The position numbers were made by a program, and so were the translations under genes. Below the pieces are notes generated by a model. The model worked only from the letters and a program-made list of their open reading frames with translations, did not search any database and was not told the DNA's origin. Below, piece after piece: positions 44,701-56,300 of a stretch of DNA of 64,000 nt. This DNA is from Cyanophora paradoxa (taxonomy: Eukaryota; Glaucocystophyceae; Cyanophorales; Cyanophoraceae). The DNA lies in assembly GCA_004431415.1 (NCBI GenBank), contig QPMI01000104.1:292457-356456 (forward strand). The letters are read 5' to 3'. Numbering within the stretch: position 1 is the first letter of the stretch; each line of letters opens with the position of its first letter.

Positions 44701-47700
44701 AGCCGGCCGGGAGCCTATCTGGAAGCTGGGGAGGGATGCGCCTAAAGAAGACGCCTCGAAGCTAAAATCGGAGCTAGGATCTGAAAGCCATAGAAGCTAG
44801 AAGCCGGAGAGGCGGAATCCAGAAGCTAGCTAGGAGGGTCCTGAGAGCTCATGCGCGCCTGTAGGTGGGCCCCGAGAACGCCTCGAAGCGCAGGGAGTCG
44901 CCCTGCGGGGAGCGAGGCGAGCGTGAGCGGGCGGGGCCCCAACCAGGGCGGGGCGGGGCGCCTCCCCGTCCGTCCGGTCTGGTCTAGACTACTCGGCGGA
45001 TGCGGGGCGGGGCGGCGTGAGCGGGAAGGGGCCCCAGCCAGGACGGGGCCCCCTCCCCGTCCGTCGACCCGGCCTACTCTATCGGCGGCGGCGGGCCGTC
45101 TATTTTTAGGCTGGTCTAGCCTAGTCCGCCTCGACTCTTCTCGCGGGCGCGGGAGGGGCCGCGGGGAGGGGGCTCGCCTCGCGGAGGCCGTCGATGAAAA
45201 GGTCGCTGCGCTCCACGGGCCGGAACCGCACCAGGTGCTGCGCGCGCAACACAAGCTCAGCTAGGCGCGCGAGGCGTAGCTGGCCTGGTAGCGCGCGAGC
45301 TTAGGAGCTAGGCGAGCTTAGGCGAGCACCGGGTACTGCGCGCGCCGCTCGGCAGGCTCAGAAGGGGGCGCGAGGTTGGGAGAAGGAAGATAAGGAGGAG
45401 AGGAGGCTCTTATATGGAGGTTCTAGCAGGAGCGAAGGAGGAGGGAGAGGTGAGGTTCTCATTCGCTTACAGGCTCAGCTAAGCTCGCTTGGCCGAGCCA
45501 GGCCTAGCTCGGCCCGGCCGGACTAGCTGGATCTAGCTCGACCTAGCTCGGCCCGGCCTTATGGGAGGCCGAGCCGAGCCGGGTCTAGCCCGGCCCGGCC
45601 CGGCGTTCGGAGGAACTTGGAAGGAGAGGTTAGGTCCTTAAAAGCTTGCACGCTCAGCTGGGCCCGGCGGCCAAGGAGGTTCTCGGAGGCTAGGTTCTCG
45701 TAAGCTTACAAGCTCAGCCAGGCCAGCTTAGCCGAGGCAGGCCCAGTTCGGCTAAGTTAGGCTTGGCTTGGCTAAGGTTGGGCCTGGCCCGGCCCGGCCC
45801 GGCCCTCGGCGCGATGCGCGGCGACCAGCGCACCGCGGCGACCTTCTCCGCGATGAGCGCCTCGGCCTGGGACGGGGGGCGCGCGGGGTCAGGCGGAGGA
45901 GGCGAGCACAGGAGCGGCGAGTGAAGGAGGCCAGGCGGCTGCCGGAAGAGGAAGGGGGGGCCGTCTATTTTTAGGCTGGTCTAGCCCGCCTTCTTTCGGA
46001 AGCCGAGGGGGGGGGGGGGGGGGGGCCAACGAGGGCTCGGCTACCCCTAGATCCCTCGGAGGCTTACAGGACGGGGCGGACCTGCTCGCAGTGGGAGGGG
46101 AGGCCGATGGCGGCGACGGCGACCTCGGCGTCCGGCGAGCGGTCCTCCGAGCGCGCCACCAGCAGGTACACCCCCTACCCGACGTCAGGCGTCGAACTCC
46201 GAGGCTTGGCTCTGGGCCTCTAGTAAAGATAGCCCTCTGCTTTGAGCCCTAGAGGGCTTCGATGCCCGAGCGAGCGCCGGTGCGCCCCTCGCGCCCCCCG
46301 CCCGCTCCCCTCGGAGGAGAGGCGGGGCGGGCGCACGGCGCGGCCCCCGGCGTCTCAGGCCCCCGGCGCGGCCCTGGACCCCGGGGCGGCCGCCGCCCTC
46401 TCCCCCCCCGCCCCATCCCTGTACCCCCACGCACGGCGCGGCCCTCGACGTCGTGGAGCTCGCGGGCGGCGGCCACCCTCTCCCCCCCCCCGCCCCCCAA
46501 CCCCCTACCCCCCACGCACGGCGCGGCCCTCGACGTCGTGGAGCTCGCGGGCGCGCTGCCCGAGCAGCATCCCCATCGCCGCCCCCGGCACCACCACCTG
46601 CCAGAGGGTCGGAGGCCGCGTCAAGAGGGCCGGGAGGTGGGGGTGGAGAAGAGGCCTTCCGGGGCCGGAGGCCTGGGTGTGGAGGCGGGCGGGGCCGGCC
46701 CGGCGGGGGCCTCTAGAGGAGATCTCTATAGAAACAGAAGGGCGGGGAGGGGGCGGGGTGGGACGGGGTGGCGCAGGGGGCTTCCCTTCTCGGACCCCCT
46801 AGGATCCAGAGGACCAAGGGGGAGGAGGCGGAGGGGAAGGGAGGGGGGTACGCGGACCTGGCGGACGACGGGCCCGGCGCCGGCGCGGGTCTCCTCGAGG
46901 AAGTGCATCGCGCAGGCGACCAGCGCCAGCGCCTGGGATCAGGTGAGGGTGAGTCAGGTTCAGATTCAGGTGAGCCGAGAAGCTCAGGTGAGCCGGGGGC
47001 AGGTGAGTACCTTCTGGAGGTCGTAGCCGCGTCCCTCGAGGTCCACCGTCGTCTGCCGCACCTCCTAGGAGCGCAGGCGTTAGGGAGGGTAGAGGGGGGG
47101 AGAGAGGGGGGGGGTACCTGGCCGGGGTCCTCCGGCGAGGCGCCCAGCGTCGAGGCCGTCACGGTCGTCTTCACCTGAGATCAAATCAGGTGGGATCGAA
47201 TCAGGTCCGATCAGATCAGATCAGATGAATGGAAGGTACATCGTACCCGGTCCCCCGCGAGGCCGTTGCCCTCCAGGCAGGCCCGCAGCTCCTCCTCCCC
47301 CACCGTCGAATCCCCTGTGGGGGGGGTACGCCTCAGGTTGGGGGAGAAAATCGAATTGACGAAAGCGGCCCGGCGGGATTCGAACCCTGGATCGCGAACT
47401 TGACGGCACTCGCCTCCTCCCCGATGATGTGAAGGATCTCCATCACGGCCCGCTCCACACTACCCCCGGGGGCTTCAGGGAGAGGGGGGGGGGGAATGGA
47501 AGCTCGGGGGAGAGAAAGGGGGGTACCCCGATGGAGGCCCGATGACCTTCGTCATGCGCTCCTCGTACAGGGCGCCCTCCCTGTACCCGTCCTCCGTCGG
47601 GCACCGGATCTGTACCCCGGTCACGGGCGCGGCCGCGAGTCGACGATAAGCGCTGGGCGCTGACGCACGAGGGTGCGGGTTCGATCCTGGAGGGCGAGAA

Positions 47701-48633
47701 TGCGCTCGGAGCTCTTGCCCTTGACCAGCCCGATCTTGGTGCGGGAGACCAGAACGAAGGCGAAAATGTGCCCCTCCGGGATCGAACCGTCGGCGGGAGG
47801 GCGGCCCCCGCCCCTTCCGTAACCTGCGCGGCGGCGGCACCCTCGGATCGGGAGGCGGGGGGCCGGGGGGCCGGGGCGGGCCGCGCCGCGCACCGCCCCG
47901 GCCGCCCCGCCCGCGGAACTCGCCGCCCCGCCCGCGGTAGCCGCCTGCCAGCTTTTCAGCCCCTGCGGCGCGGACCGAGGCGCACGGGCGAGCCAAGCCC
48001 CGTCGCACCTCGTCCGCGGCCCCCGCCGTACTCTGCTGCGGGAGCGCGCGTGAGCGGCGGCGCGGAAGGGGGAGAGAGGGGGGTACACTCGCCTTCGCCC
48101 TCAGGCTGCCCGCGCCCCGCGCCGTAGCCCCCGCGGCCGCCGCGCCCCCTGTAGTACCCGTACCCGCCCTCCGGCGCGCCACCCTCTTCGCTTTCGGCGC
48201 CGCGGCCGCGGCCGCGGTACCCGCCGCGCCCGCGGAAGCCGCCGCGGTCCTGGTGCCCGCCTGCGTAGCCGTTGTGTCCTTCGCGCGAGTCATCGCCCTG
48301 GTGGTAGCCGCCTCGCCCGCGGTAGCCGTAGCCCCCGCGCCCACGGAAGCCGCCCCGTGTGCCGTAGCCAGGGCCGTGTGCGTCGCCGGTGGGATCGGCC
48401 GTTTCGGCCGGCGCGGACGCGTCCGCGTTGTCAACGCGGAAGCCTCCCCGTCCACGGCCCCGTCCGCGTCCGCGATAGGCGCCTCCGCCGCCGCGCGGAC
48501 CGTGCGCTTGACCGCCCGCGGCGTCCTCGCGGCGCCGCCAGTTCTGATCGCGATCGCTCCTCCCCGCATCGGGAGCCTGCTGCGCTCCGCCCCGGCCGCC
48601 ACCTCCGCCCGCGTTCTCCTCGCCGCCTTCCAT
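41739..48633 (-). CDS. RGG-box and KH-domain RNA-binding protein
   Basis: Minus-strand gene of about 20 exons. The first exon (ATG 48631-48633) encodes a long RGG/RG-rich region (GGYGYRGRGGYHQ, GGFRGRGGYRGRGRG), continued by AEKLAGGYRGRGGEFRGRGG. A first KH domain follows (KIGLVKGKSSERILALQDRT, then IRCPTEDG and ERAVMEILHIIGEE), then a KH-like tail (VDLEGRDYDLQKALALVACA) and another KH core (VPGAAMGMLLGQRAREL). The C-terminal half is not recognised (LVLRAQHLVRFRPVERSDLF, VGRVVFHSLPSEFARAASG, NINLPFNDRRFRIASKRLKV, KTVYEEGDWTVAVTEADV) and ends at TAG 41739-41741. RGG plus KH proteins bind RNA and control splicing, stability or translation. The frame is open upstream to 48930 into the tandem array, so a longer N-terminus is possible. 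It could be two genes divided near 46100; I favour one. Confidence 0.55.
42118..42350. repeat. CGTAACAGAAG repeats in an intron
   Basis: The word ACGTAACAGAAGC (or ACATAACAGAAC) occurs about five times (near 42119, 42136, 42238, 42327 and 42343), interleaved with diverged units containing AAGCTGAACGTG-like and GCCTGCCCGAGG-like words. The block lies in the intron between the KTVYEEGDW exon and the NINLPFNDRRFR exon of the RGG/KH gene. Origin unknown. Confidence 0.6.
45480..45800. repeat. CTAGCTCGGCCCGGCC low-complexity block
   Basis: A patchwork of AGCTCGGCCCGGCC, TAGCTCGACC, GAGCCGAGCC and AAGCTTACAAGCTCAGC words with many overlapping inverted repeats, within a large intron of the RGG/KH gene. 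No coding segment is visible. Confidence 0.5.
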
Positions 48634-48780
48634 TCGAGGCCTGCGGGCAAAGGACGCGAGGCAAAAGCATCGGTGGGACGTAAAAAGCCACCTGCCCGAC
48701 GCGTCGGGCGTCTCACCTGCTGCCGGACGAGACTCGCTTGCTGCTTCGGGTCTCTTCTTAGCGCTGTACCCGTGTCGCTT

Positions 48781-50414
48781 CGTTCGCAAACCTGCATGCT
48801 CCGCAATACTGACTTTCAGTGATGGCGCTGCAGCTGCGATCTTCCCGGCCTGCTGATCGTGATGTACAGCCTGCACACTAACGATCCATCCTGCTAGCGC
48901 TTGCGGCACAGGCGCCTGTATGGTGTACATAGCCCAGCTACAGAGCTACAGAGCGCTGCGGGCCACGCGGCCAACGCCCCACAGTCCCGGTCCCAAGCCG
49001 AGGAATACATCTCAAGCGAAGCTATCAGGCCCACCCGCCAAACCCGCCGCCCAGAGCTCGCTGCGGCGCGTATGTGTGCATTCTGTACACGACCCCAGCA
49101 TCACTTTTCGTTCGCAAACCTGCATGCTCCGCAATACTGACTTTCAGTGATGGCGCTGCAGCTGCGATCTTCCCGGCCTGCTGATCGTGATGTACAGCCT
49201 GCACACTAACGATCCATCCTGCTAGCGCTTGCGGCACAGGCGCCTGTATGGTGTACATAGCCCAGCTACAGAGCTACAGAGCGCTGCGGGCCACGCGGCC
49301 AACGCCCCACAGTCCGGTCCAAGCCGAGGAATACATCTCAAGCGAAGCTATCAGGCCCACCCGCCAAACCCGCCGCCCAGAGCTCGCTGCGGCGCGTATG
49401 TGTGCATTCTGTACACGACCCCAGCATCACTTTCGTTCGCAAACCTGCATGCTCCGCAATACTGACTTTCAGTGATGGCGCTGCAGCTGCGATCTTCCCG
49501 CCTGCTGATCGTGATGTACAGCCTGCACACTAACGATCCATCCTGCTAGCGCTTGCGGCACAGGCGCCTGTATGGTGTACATAGCCCAGCTACAGAGCTA
49601 CAGAGCGCTGCGGGCCACGCGGCCAACGCCCCACAGTCCCGGTCCCAAGCCGAGGAATACATCTCAAGCGAAGCTATCAGGCCCACCCGCCAAACCCGCC
49701 GCCCAGAGCTCGCTGCGGCGCGTATGTGTGCATTCTGTACACGACCCCAGCATCACTTTTCGTTCGCAAACCTGCATGCTCCGCAATACTGACTTTCAGT
49801 GATGGCGCTGCAGCTGCGATCTTCCCGGCCTGCTGATCGTGATGTACAGCCTGCACACTAACGATCCATCCTGCTAGCGCTTGCGGCACAGGCGCCTGTA
49901 TGGTGTACATAGCCCAGCTACAGAGCTACAGAGCGCTGCGGGCCACGCGGCCAACGCCCCACAGTCCCGGTCCCAAGCCGAGGAATACATCTCAAGCGAA
50001 GCTATCAGGCCCACCCGCCAAACCCGCCGCCCAGAGCTCGCTGCGGCGCGTATGTGTGCATTCTGTACACGACCCCAGCATCACTTTTCGTTCGCAAACC
50101 TGCATGCTCCGCAATACTGACTTTCAGTGATGGCGCTGCAGCTGCGATCTTCCCGGCCTGCTGATCGTGATGTACAGCCTGCACACTAACGATCCATCCT
50201 GCTAGCGCTTGCGGCACAGGCGCCTGTATGGTGTACATAGCCCAGCTACAGAGCTACAGAGCGCTGCGGGCCACGCGGCCAACGCCCCACAGTCCCGGTC
50301 CCAAGCCGAGGAATACATCTCAAGCGAAGCTATCAGGCCCACCCGCCAAACCCGCCGCCCAGAGCTCGCTGCGGCGCGTATGTGTGCATTCTGTACACGA
50401 CCCCAGCATCACTT
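48781..50414. repeat. five-unit tandem array of about 327 bp upstream of the RGG/KH gene
   Basis: Units begin with CGTTCGCAAACCTGCATG at 48781, 49109, 49434, 49761 and 50089 and are nearly identical; lengths of about 325-328 differ by small deletions in the third and neighbouring units. The unit nearest the RGG/KH gene runs straight into its first exon: the minus-strand frame MYTIQAPVPQALAGWIV to HAGLRTK in each unit continues into the RGG gene only in the first unit. The array therefore amplifies the 5' flank (and perhaps N-terminus or promoter) of that gene. The last unit overlaps the 3' end of the small gene at 50409-51242, whose stop codon lies in the unit end. Confidence 0.95.
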
Positions 50415-51242
50415 GCTCGTGTTGATGGGCCCCTTCATGAGATTCTTTTGGAGCGCTTCTGCCTCGACGAACCGCGTGAACTCGTCTGCGCGGAGCGGCG
50501 GATCAGCGCGGCGCGGGGCGGGGAGGCGTGTGCGGGCGAGCGGGGCGGGGCGGGGCGGGGCGGAGCTCGCCTCTCCTGCGGAACGCCGACTTGTCAACGG
50601 GGTCCACGCGCGCGGTATCATACGCGTGATCCCGCTTCATTGTGCTCCCCATCTTCTTGTCCAGCCGCTGGCCAGTCGCCCCTGCGGCGCGTCGGCTCCC
50701 GCGATGCGGGCGGGCGGGCGGCGCGGGGCGAACGGCGCACCGGCACAGGACTGACTCCACAGATTCTGGCTGATCATGTCCCGCAGGCCGTCGCTGTCCA
50801 TCCCAGAGAAGAACCGCGCGGCCGACGGCGGGTTCGGAATGGGCTTAGGCATCTCCTTCTTCTCTTCCGTCTTGGGCGCCGGGGTCGCCGGGGGCGGTGC
50901 GTTCCAGAAATCTGCCGGCGGCACGTCAGACGTGCGGTGCTGTGGACTGCAGCTGGCTGCGGAGCTGGGAAGGCGCGTGCGCGAACCCGGATATGTCCTG
51001 GACATGAACTCGCCCTGCAGCGCCTTCTCTTTGTCGATGATCTGCGATGCAGGAGCTTTAGTCGATGGCGTGAGGCGTGAAGGGCAGCCGCCGCACCTGT
51101 TTCAGGAACTCGGCTGCAATTGCAAGGCAGCAACGGCACCGCGGTCAGCTACCGAGAGCGCGCCGCGGGCATGGTTGCAAAGCTCACCCTTCATGTTGTC
51201 GACCCACCGCAGCTCGCGGTCTGTGCCCGGGAGTCCCGCCAT
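50409..51242 (-). CDS. small unrecognised protein, about 170 residues
   Basis: Minus-strand gene assembled from short exons: start MAGLPGTDRELRWVDNMKG (ATG 51240-51242), then EFLKQ, IIDKEKALQGEFMSRTYPGS, VPPADFWNAPPP, a Pro/Lys-rich link, ARFFSGMDSDGLRDMISQNLW, GQRLDKKMGSTMKRDHAYDT, and a last exon DEFTRFVEAEALQKNLMKG ending in TGA 50409-50411. Splice signals are ordinary (GTGAGC, GTGCGG donors; GCAG acceptors). The well-kept charged and aromatic residues suggest a real conserved protein, but I do not recognise the family and see no membrane segment. Its 3' end touches the tandem array at 48781-50414. Confidence 0.55.
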
Positions 51243-51387
51243 CGCTGCTGCTCGCTCCTCGCCCCGCGCACGAAAGCTTCTTGGTTTCCTGAAACGCCTA
51301 GATGCTGCTGTATGGAGCGCGCTCGGTTTGAGTCAGCTTGGCTGCCCTGGTTCTCGAGGTCTAAAACAAGCGGTTTCTGTGATTGTA

Positions 51388-52560
51388 CCCCAACCTAGTG
51401 TGCGGGTTCGGTTTCGCTCAGGAGACTTTCCCGGCCGAGTTGGCTGGGACAGCCTGTAAAGCTGCAGGCACCTCCAGATCTGCTCAGGAGCACTATCTAG
51501 TGCGATCGATGAGCTCGGCGCAGCTGGAGCTTCCCGCGGGCTCCGCGCCGCTTCCGCCGCCGCACCCGCGGCTCGGCATTGGCACCGTGGGCACTGCGCT
51601 GAGGATCCTGCAGCCCAAGCGCGGTGCGCAGCAGAACGCAGCAGAGCAGCCCGCCCTTCCAGCGAACGCGCCCCTTGTCGCTGCGTTCCCCGCGGATGAG
51701 ACGGCAGCCGCGGAAGCCGCAGGCGCTGAGCCCGCGGATGCTGCCCCGGACTCTTCGCGGCCCGGGGCGGACGCTGTGAGACCCTCCGGCTTTGCCTTCG
51801 CCGCGAACGTCGTGACGCAGGCGGGAAGGGCCAAGAAGCGCGCCCAGCTGCAGGTGCGCGGCGGCGCTGCGGTGCCGGGCGCGCCTCGCGCTGATCTCCC
51901 GCGCCGTATCAGCTTCCGGTGCGGCCTGCGGCGGCCCAAGACGCACCGGCGCCCGCCCCGCAGCTCTCGCCTCCCGCCGCCCCCGGACCCGGCCTCGCCC
52001 CCTCCGCGCCCCCGCCCGACCCGGCGCGGCCGCCCCTCCCTCAGCAGCCATCCTTTCAGCTGCCGCAGGCCTCTCCCCATAGCTCCGTCCCCGGCGCCTC
52101 GCCGCACGCCCTCCTCTCCCCCAGCGCCCCCGCCCCTCCCCCGGCGTACCCCTCCGCCCAGCCCGCGCCCCCTCCCCCAGCCGCTCCCCAACATGCTCGA
52201 CCGACGGTACCCTCCCTCGGTCCGTCTGCCCCCGCCACAGCCCAGTACTTCTCCGGATACCCGCCAGAGGCCCCCGCCAACCCCCAGCCCTTCCCAGCGG
52301 ACCCGTCCCCGTACGGGCCGTACGAAGTCTATCCACCAGCCACCAATCTACGCGGCACCCGACTTCCAAGATGCCGAATTCGAATTCCCAGGGTGCGCCC
52401 CCCCTCCTTCCCCCCCCTCCTTCCCCCCCTCCCCCCCCCCACCACCCCACCCCTCTCCGGATCCCCGAGGCGAACGGGGGCTGTGGGGCCGGAGAGGGCC
52501 CGGGGCGCCGGGGTCGGGGTCGGGGTCGGCGCCGGTGAATTCGAAGCGTTGCCGTAGGGC
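51388..52560 (+). pseudogene. truncated duplicate of the Pro/Tyr-rich coiled-coil protein gene
   Basis: Matches the 5' part of the gene at 58833 closely, starting upstream of the ATG (51388 against about 58711). Exon 1 (51509-51853) has the same 115 codons in length (MSSAQLELPAGSAPLPPPH onward). The intron and the start of exon 2 (51913, LPVRPAAAQDAPAPAPQ) are also shared. Similarity ends near 52310, where an internal piece with the PYNPYNPYA repeats is missing; the frame then runs through unrelated Pro/Arg-rich sequence to TAG 52555-52557. The frame is formally open (about 329 residues), but all coiled-coil exons are absent, so I regard it as a decayed partial copy that may still be expressed. 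Confidence 0.7.
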
Positions 52561-52689
52561 GTCTCAACCCCCTTTCCCCCCCCCCCCTCCCCTCCCCTCC
52601 CACACACACACTGTGTTTGACACCCCGGCCCCCGCCCCGGCCACACCTATGCCTGGTCTCAACCTCCCACTACGGCCCCCAAAATAGCT

Positions 52690-53396
52690 ACTCTAGTTGT
52701 TCACTCGATATCGATGGCGAAGGATGTGAAATTATTCAATTGCAAGAAATGACCATGATGTCCATGATACGTTGAATGCAATGTTGCGACCAGCGCCGGC
52801 AGAATTTCGCTAGCGCTGTTTCTTCTTTTGGGGCCCGGGGGCTCGGGCCCCGGGGCATCATCATGATCATGACTCAGTGATCATGAGCCCATCATGCCAC
52901 CCTCCCCTAGACTCTGTAATTGCGGCCGAAAACTGCAGCTGGCTAGCGCTGTTAAATACGTAATTATGTAAAGTAAACGTAGAGGAAGCATGCGCATGCG
53001 CATGCGCACGTACATTCTATAGCTACGTATACAACGACAATGGTACACGTACACGTGTACTACGGTAATATGACAGCTGCTTATCATTTACTGATTCGCG
53101 AGGCCGACGAAAATTCAATGATTGAAGTGACTTAGATAAGATTCTAGTAAATCGGATTTTTTAGAGAAACTTAGCGCTAGCTTCAGATAGATACATAGAT
53201 AGAGTAAATGATAGAGTACTACTTACGGTAACTGAATTTCCACTACTTCAAGCGTTAACTGAATTTCCACCGGGCGCGATCGGAGTTGGCCGTGTACATA
53301 CATGCCCCGCGGCCCGGGCCTCGAGTTCGTGCTCAGATACCGATGGGGGGACGCTTCAACTTGTCGGCCTGTGGGCGGATCGAATCAGAATCATGA
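52690..53396. other. AT-richer intergenic spacer
   Basis: Less GC-rich than its surroundings. It contains GCATGCGCATGCGC alternations near 52988, a GTACACGTACACGTGTAC palindromic stretch near 53042, ATAGATACATAGATAGAG words near 53190, and a 15-bp direct repeat TAACTGAATTTCCAC at 53229 and 53256. No gene is seen. Confidence 0.5.
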
Positions 53397-56300
53397 TCAG
53401 GCGTCGAGGCTCATGGAGGCTGCAGCTGGGCTATTTTCGGCTACCTCGAGGTCGAGCCCGCCGCTCTCGATAAGACCGGCGACGGTCCACTCCGGGCCCG
53501 CCACGCTCGAGCTCAGCGCGGCCTTCTTCTTCTTGCGCGCCGGCTTCTTGTGGGCGCCGGGGGCGGAGGCGGCCGCCGCGTCCGCCTCGATGATCGCCGC
53601 GCGGGCCTTCTCCGCGGCGAGGAGCCACTCGTCCTGAAGCCTGCGCGGCGGGCGCTTGGTCTCAGCCCACATCAAAGAGCCTAGTCTTCAATTGGGCTCC
53701 CGAGGGCGCGGCTCACTCGGGGTACCGCTGCTCGAGGTGCTCCAGGACCTCCTCCGTCGCGTCCTCCTCCTCGCCCGCCGCGGCCGCCGCGGCCGCGGGG
53801 CCGGCGATCGCGAGGGCGGGGAGGGCGGACTCGGGCTCGGCGGGCGGCGCCGGCGGAGGCTTCCCGAGCGCCGCGTCCAGGTCGGCGCTTGCGTCCCACA
53901 GGCCCCCGGCGCCCTGCGCACGCACGCACGGAAAACGTGGGCGAAGAGTCGAGATCTCCGCATCTTATCTAGAATCTAGACTCTCCGGCGCCCTCTACTT
54001 TTTCTAGATCTGGATCGAGGCTTGGTAGCGCCCAGATCCAGATCTAGAAAAGGTAGAGGGCGTCGGGCCGCAGTCGCGTGTGTGCGCACCATGAGGAGGA
54101 GGATGGTCTCCAGAGGCCGGCGCGCGAGGGCCGCCTCCTCCTCGGTGCTCGTGCTCGGCTTCGCCAGCCCCTGCAGCTGTTGGGGGCACCGTTCGTCCGG
54201 TCGGCGCGGGCCGAGTACGAGCGGGGGGTACGGGGGTACATGCTCGCCTCGATCCCCGCAACGTCAACGGGAGGCTCGTCGTCGTCGGTACCCGTAGCGG
54301 CGCCGTCGGTGGTTTCGGTCATGGTCCGCGGCCGCGACGTCGACACGCGATCGGTGGGTTCGGTGTTGGCCCGCGAGCGCGGCATCGGGCGCTGTGGGGG
54401 TACGTCACCGACTAATCAACCGGAGGGGGTGGGGTGGGTGTTCAGGGGGGGTACCGCGATGAGCGCGCCGAGGCCGCGGCAGCAGAGGCAGCTCCAGAAG
54501 GAGTTGGACTCGCTCTAGCGATTCGGGGCGCACGCGCAGATTGTAATTAGAGGGGGCGGGCGGATTCGTGTCCCCCCCGGGGGGGGGGGGGGGGGGGAAG
54601 ACGGGGGGAAGACGGGGAGGGGTACCTGGGTCGGGGACCGGCTGCTGCTGGGGCTAAAAGGGCGCTGTCCGGGGTCGGATCCCATGCTCGTGCGGTTTAC
54701 GCTCGAGCGCCCGGGGATGCTCATGCGGCGGGCCGACGGCGCCGCCGCGGGCCCCCCGCCGAGCGACTGGCGCGGGGGCCCGCCGATCGACTTGCGGACG
54801 GCGTCGAGGCTCGCTCGGAGCAGGGAGCCTCTCCTCACGTTCAGCCGCTTCGCCAGCTGCCCAGAAAGAGATCAGAGGCAGGAAGAGAGGTGCGCAGATC
54901 TAGAGGCGCGGAGGGGAGGGGCGGGGAGGGGCGCGGCGCGGCCCGGCCCGACGCACCCGGACCGCGCACGGGACGCTGAGGAGCACCCCCGCGGCGCCCT
55001 CGGCGCCGGGGCCGGAGATGACGGCGGTGTAGGGAACCCCGTGCCACGCCAGCCCGTGGCTGCGTCCACTGTCAGCTATAGGAAAAGAGAGCAGCTGCAG
55101 TTCTAGTCCGACGGTCTCTAGAAGGCCGCGGTATTTAATGGATGACTGCAGTTGGAGGACCTAAGATATATAGTCATATCATCGTTCTCTTTATCGTTGG
55201 AATCGCAGCGCAAGTTAAGCACCGGCGGGCGAGGTCCGCAAGCCGGGCGGCGTCGTGCGGGGACGCCTGCGCTGCGTACGCCGCGTCCGCCAGGGCCGCC
55301 CGGGCCGCGAGCTTTGAGACGGGCCCGCCCGCCCGCGCCGGGACCACCTTGAACGTGGGTGAGGGGGGGGAGGAAGAAGGGGGAGGAGGAGAGGGGGCCG
55401 ACCGGAGCGTTGAAGGCGAGGGGGGGATCGCGGTCGCGGGTGCCCGCGCGCCGCCCCCCGAGCGTCGCCTTGGCAGGGAGCGCGTGGCTCGCCTCCTGGG
55501 GCGCAGATTAATACTCAGGATCGGAGAGAATATTAATGGATCCGGAGCGTGAGGGGCGGACCGGGGATCCAAAGGCGAACGCGGTGAGGCGGTCGCCAGC
55601 GAAGAGGGCCGCCGGAAGCTCCCGCGGGGCCTGCGGGCGGTAGATATTTGAAAGAGACGGATCATAGATTTGCTAGGTCCGGTTCTAACGAGCTTCGTGG
55701 AAATCTAAAGAGATGCGACGGGATCGGAGCGGCGAACTGCAGCTTGAAGCTGGAATTCGGAGCCTTGAAGCTTAAGATCGGGAGGGACCCGGACCTGGAC
55801 GGCTGTGGGGGCTCCCCAGTCGAGCGAGAGGTGGAGGAGCGCGGGGGCCGCGCAGCGGCGCAGCTGCCGGAGGACAGGGCCCTCCAGCCGCCCCCCGTCT
55901 GCTCAGATCAGGTGAGATGTGATTCGGATCTCAGGTGATCTAATTATAGGCGCGTACCCGGTATGAACTCTGGGTAGCCCCCCCCGGCACGCGCGATGGC
56001 GGCGGCGAGCCGCTCGCAGGTTCCGATTGGGAAGACGCGGGCCTGCGAGGAGCTCGGATCAAATCGAGGGGGGGAGAGGGGGGCGGAGGGGGGGGAGGGG
56101 GAGGGGGGGGGAAGCTCGGATATCGATCAAATCGAGGGGAGGGGAAGGAGGGGAGGGGGAAGGTGGGGGGAGGGGAGGGGAGGGGAAAGGGTGGGGGAAG
56201 GGGGGGGGGGGGGGGGGGCGCGGAAGGGGAAAGAGAGGGTGGCAGGGGGGAGGAGGGGGGGGGGGGGGGGTAGCACGGACATCGTCGGCGCGGCTCTTGA

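Noticed and set aside
47676-47790. GGTTCGATCC words resembling tRNA B boxes
   Set aside because: They fall inside or next to the exon encoding the first KH domain (KIGLVKGKSSERILALQDRT), so coding explains them better than a tRNA.
41739-48633. Argonaute/PIWI protein suggested by the RGG-rich N-terminus
   Set aside because: No PAZ or PIWI motifs follow; the next exons match KH-domain cores instead.
48901-50120. Repeated plus-strand frames of 76-79 codons in the tandem array
   Set aside because: They lie opposite the array's minus-strand frame that continues into the RGG/KH gene; nothing suggests they are translated.
48781-50414. CRISPR array
   Set aside because: Units are 325-328 bp and identical throughout, with no short repeat/spacer alternation, and the DNA is eukaryotic.
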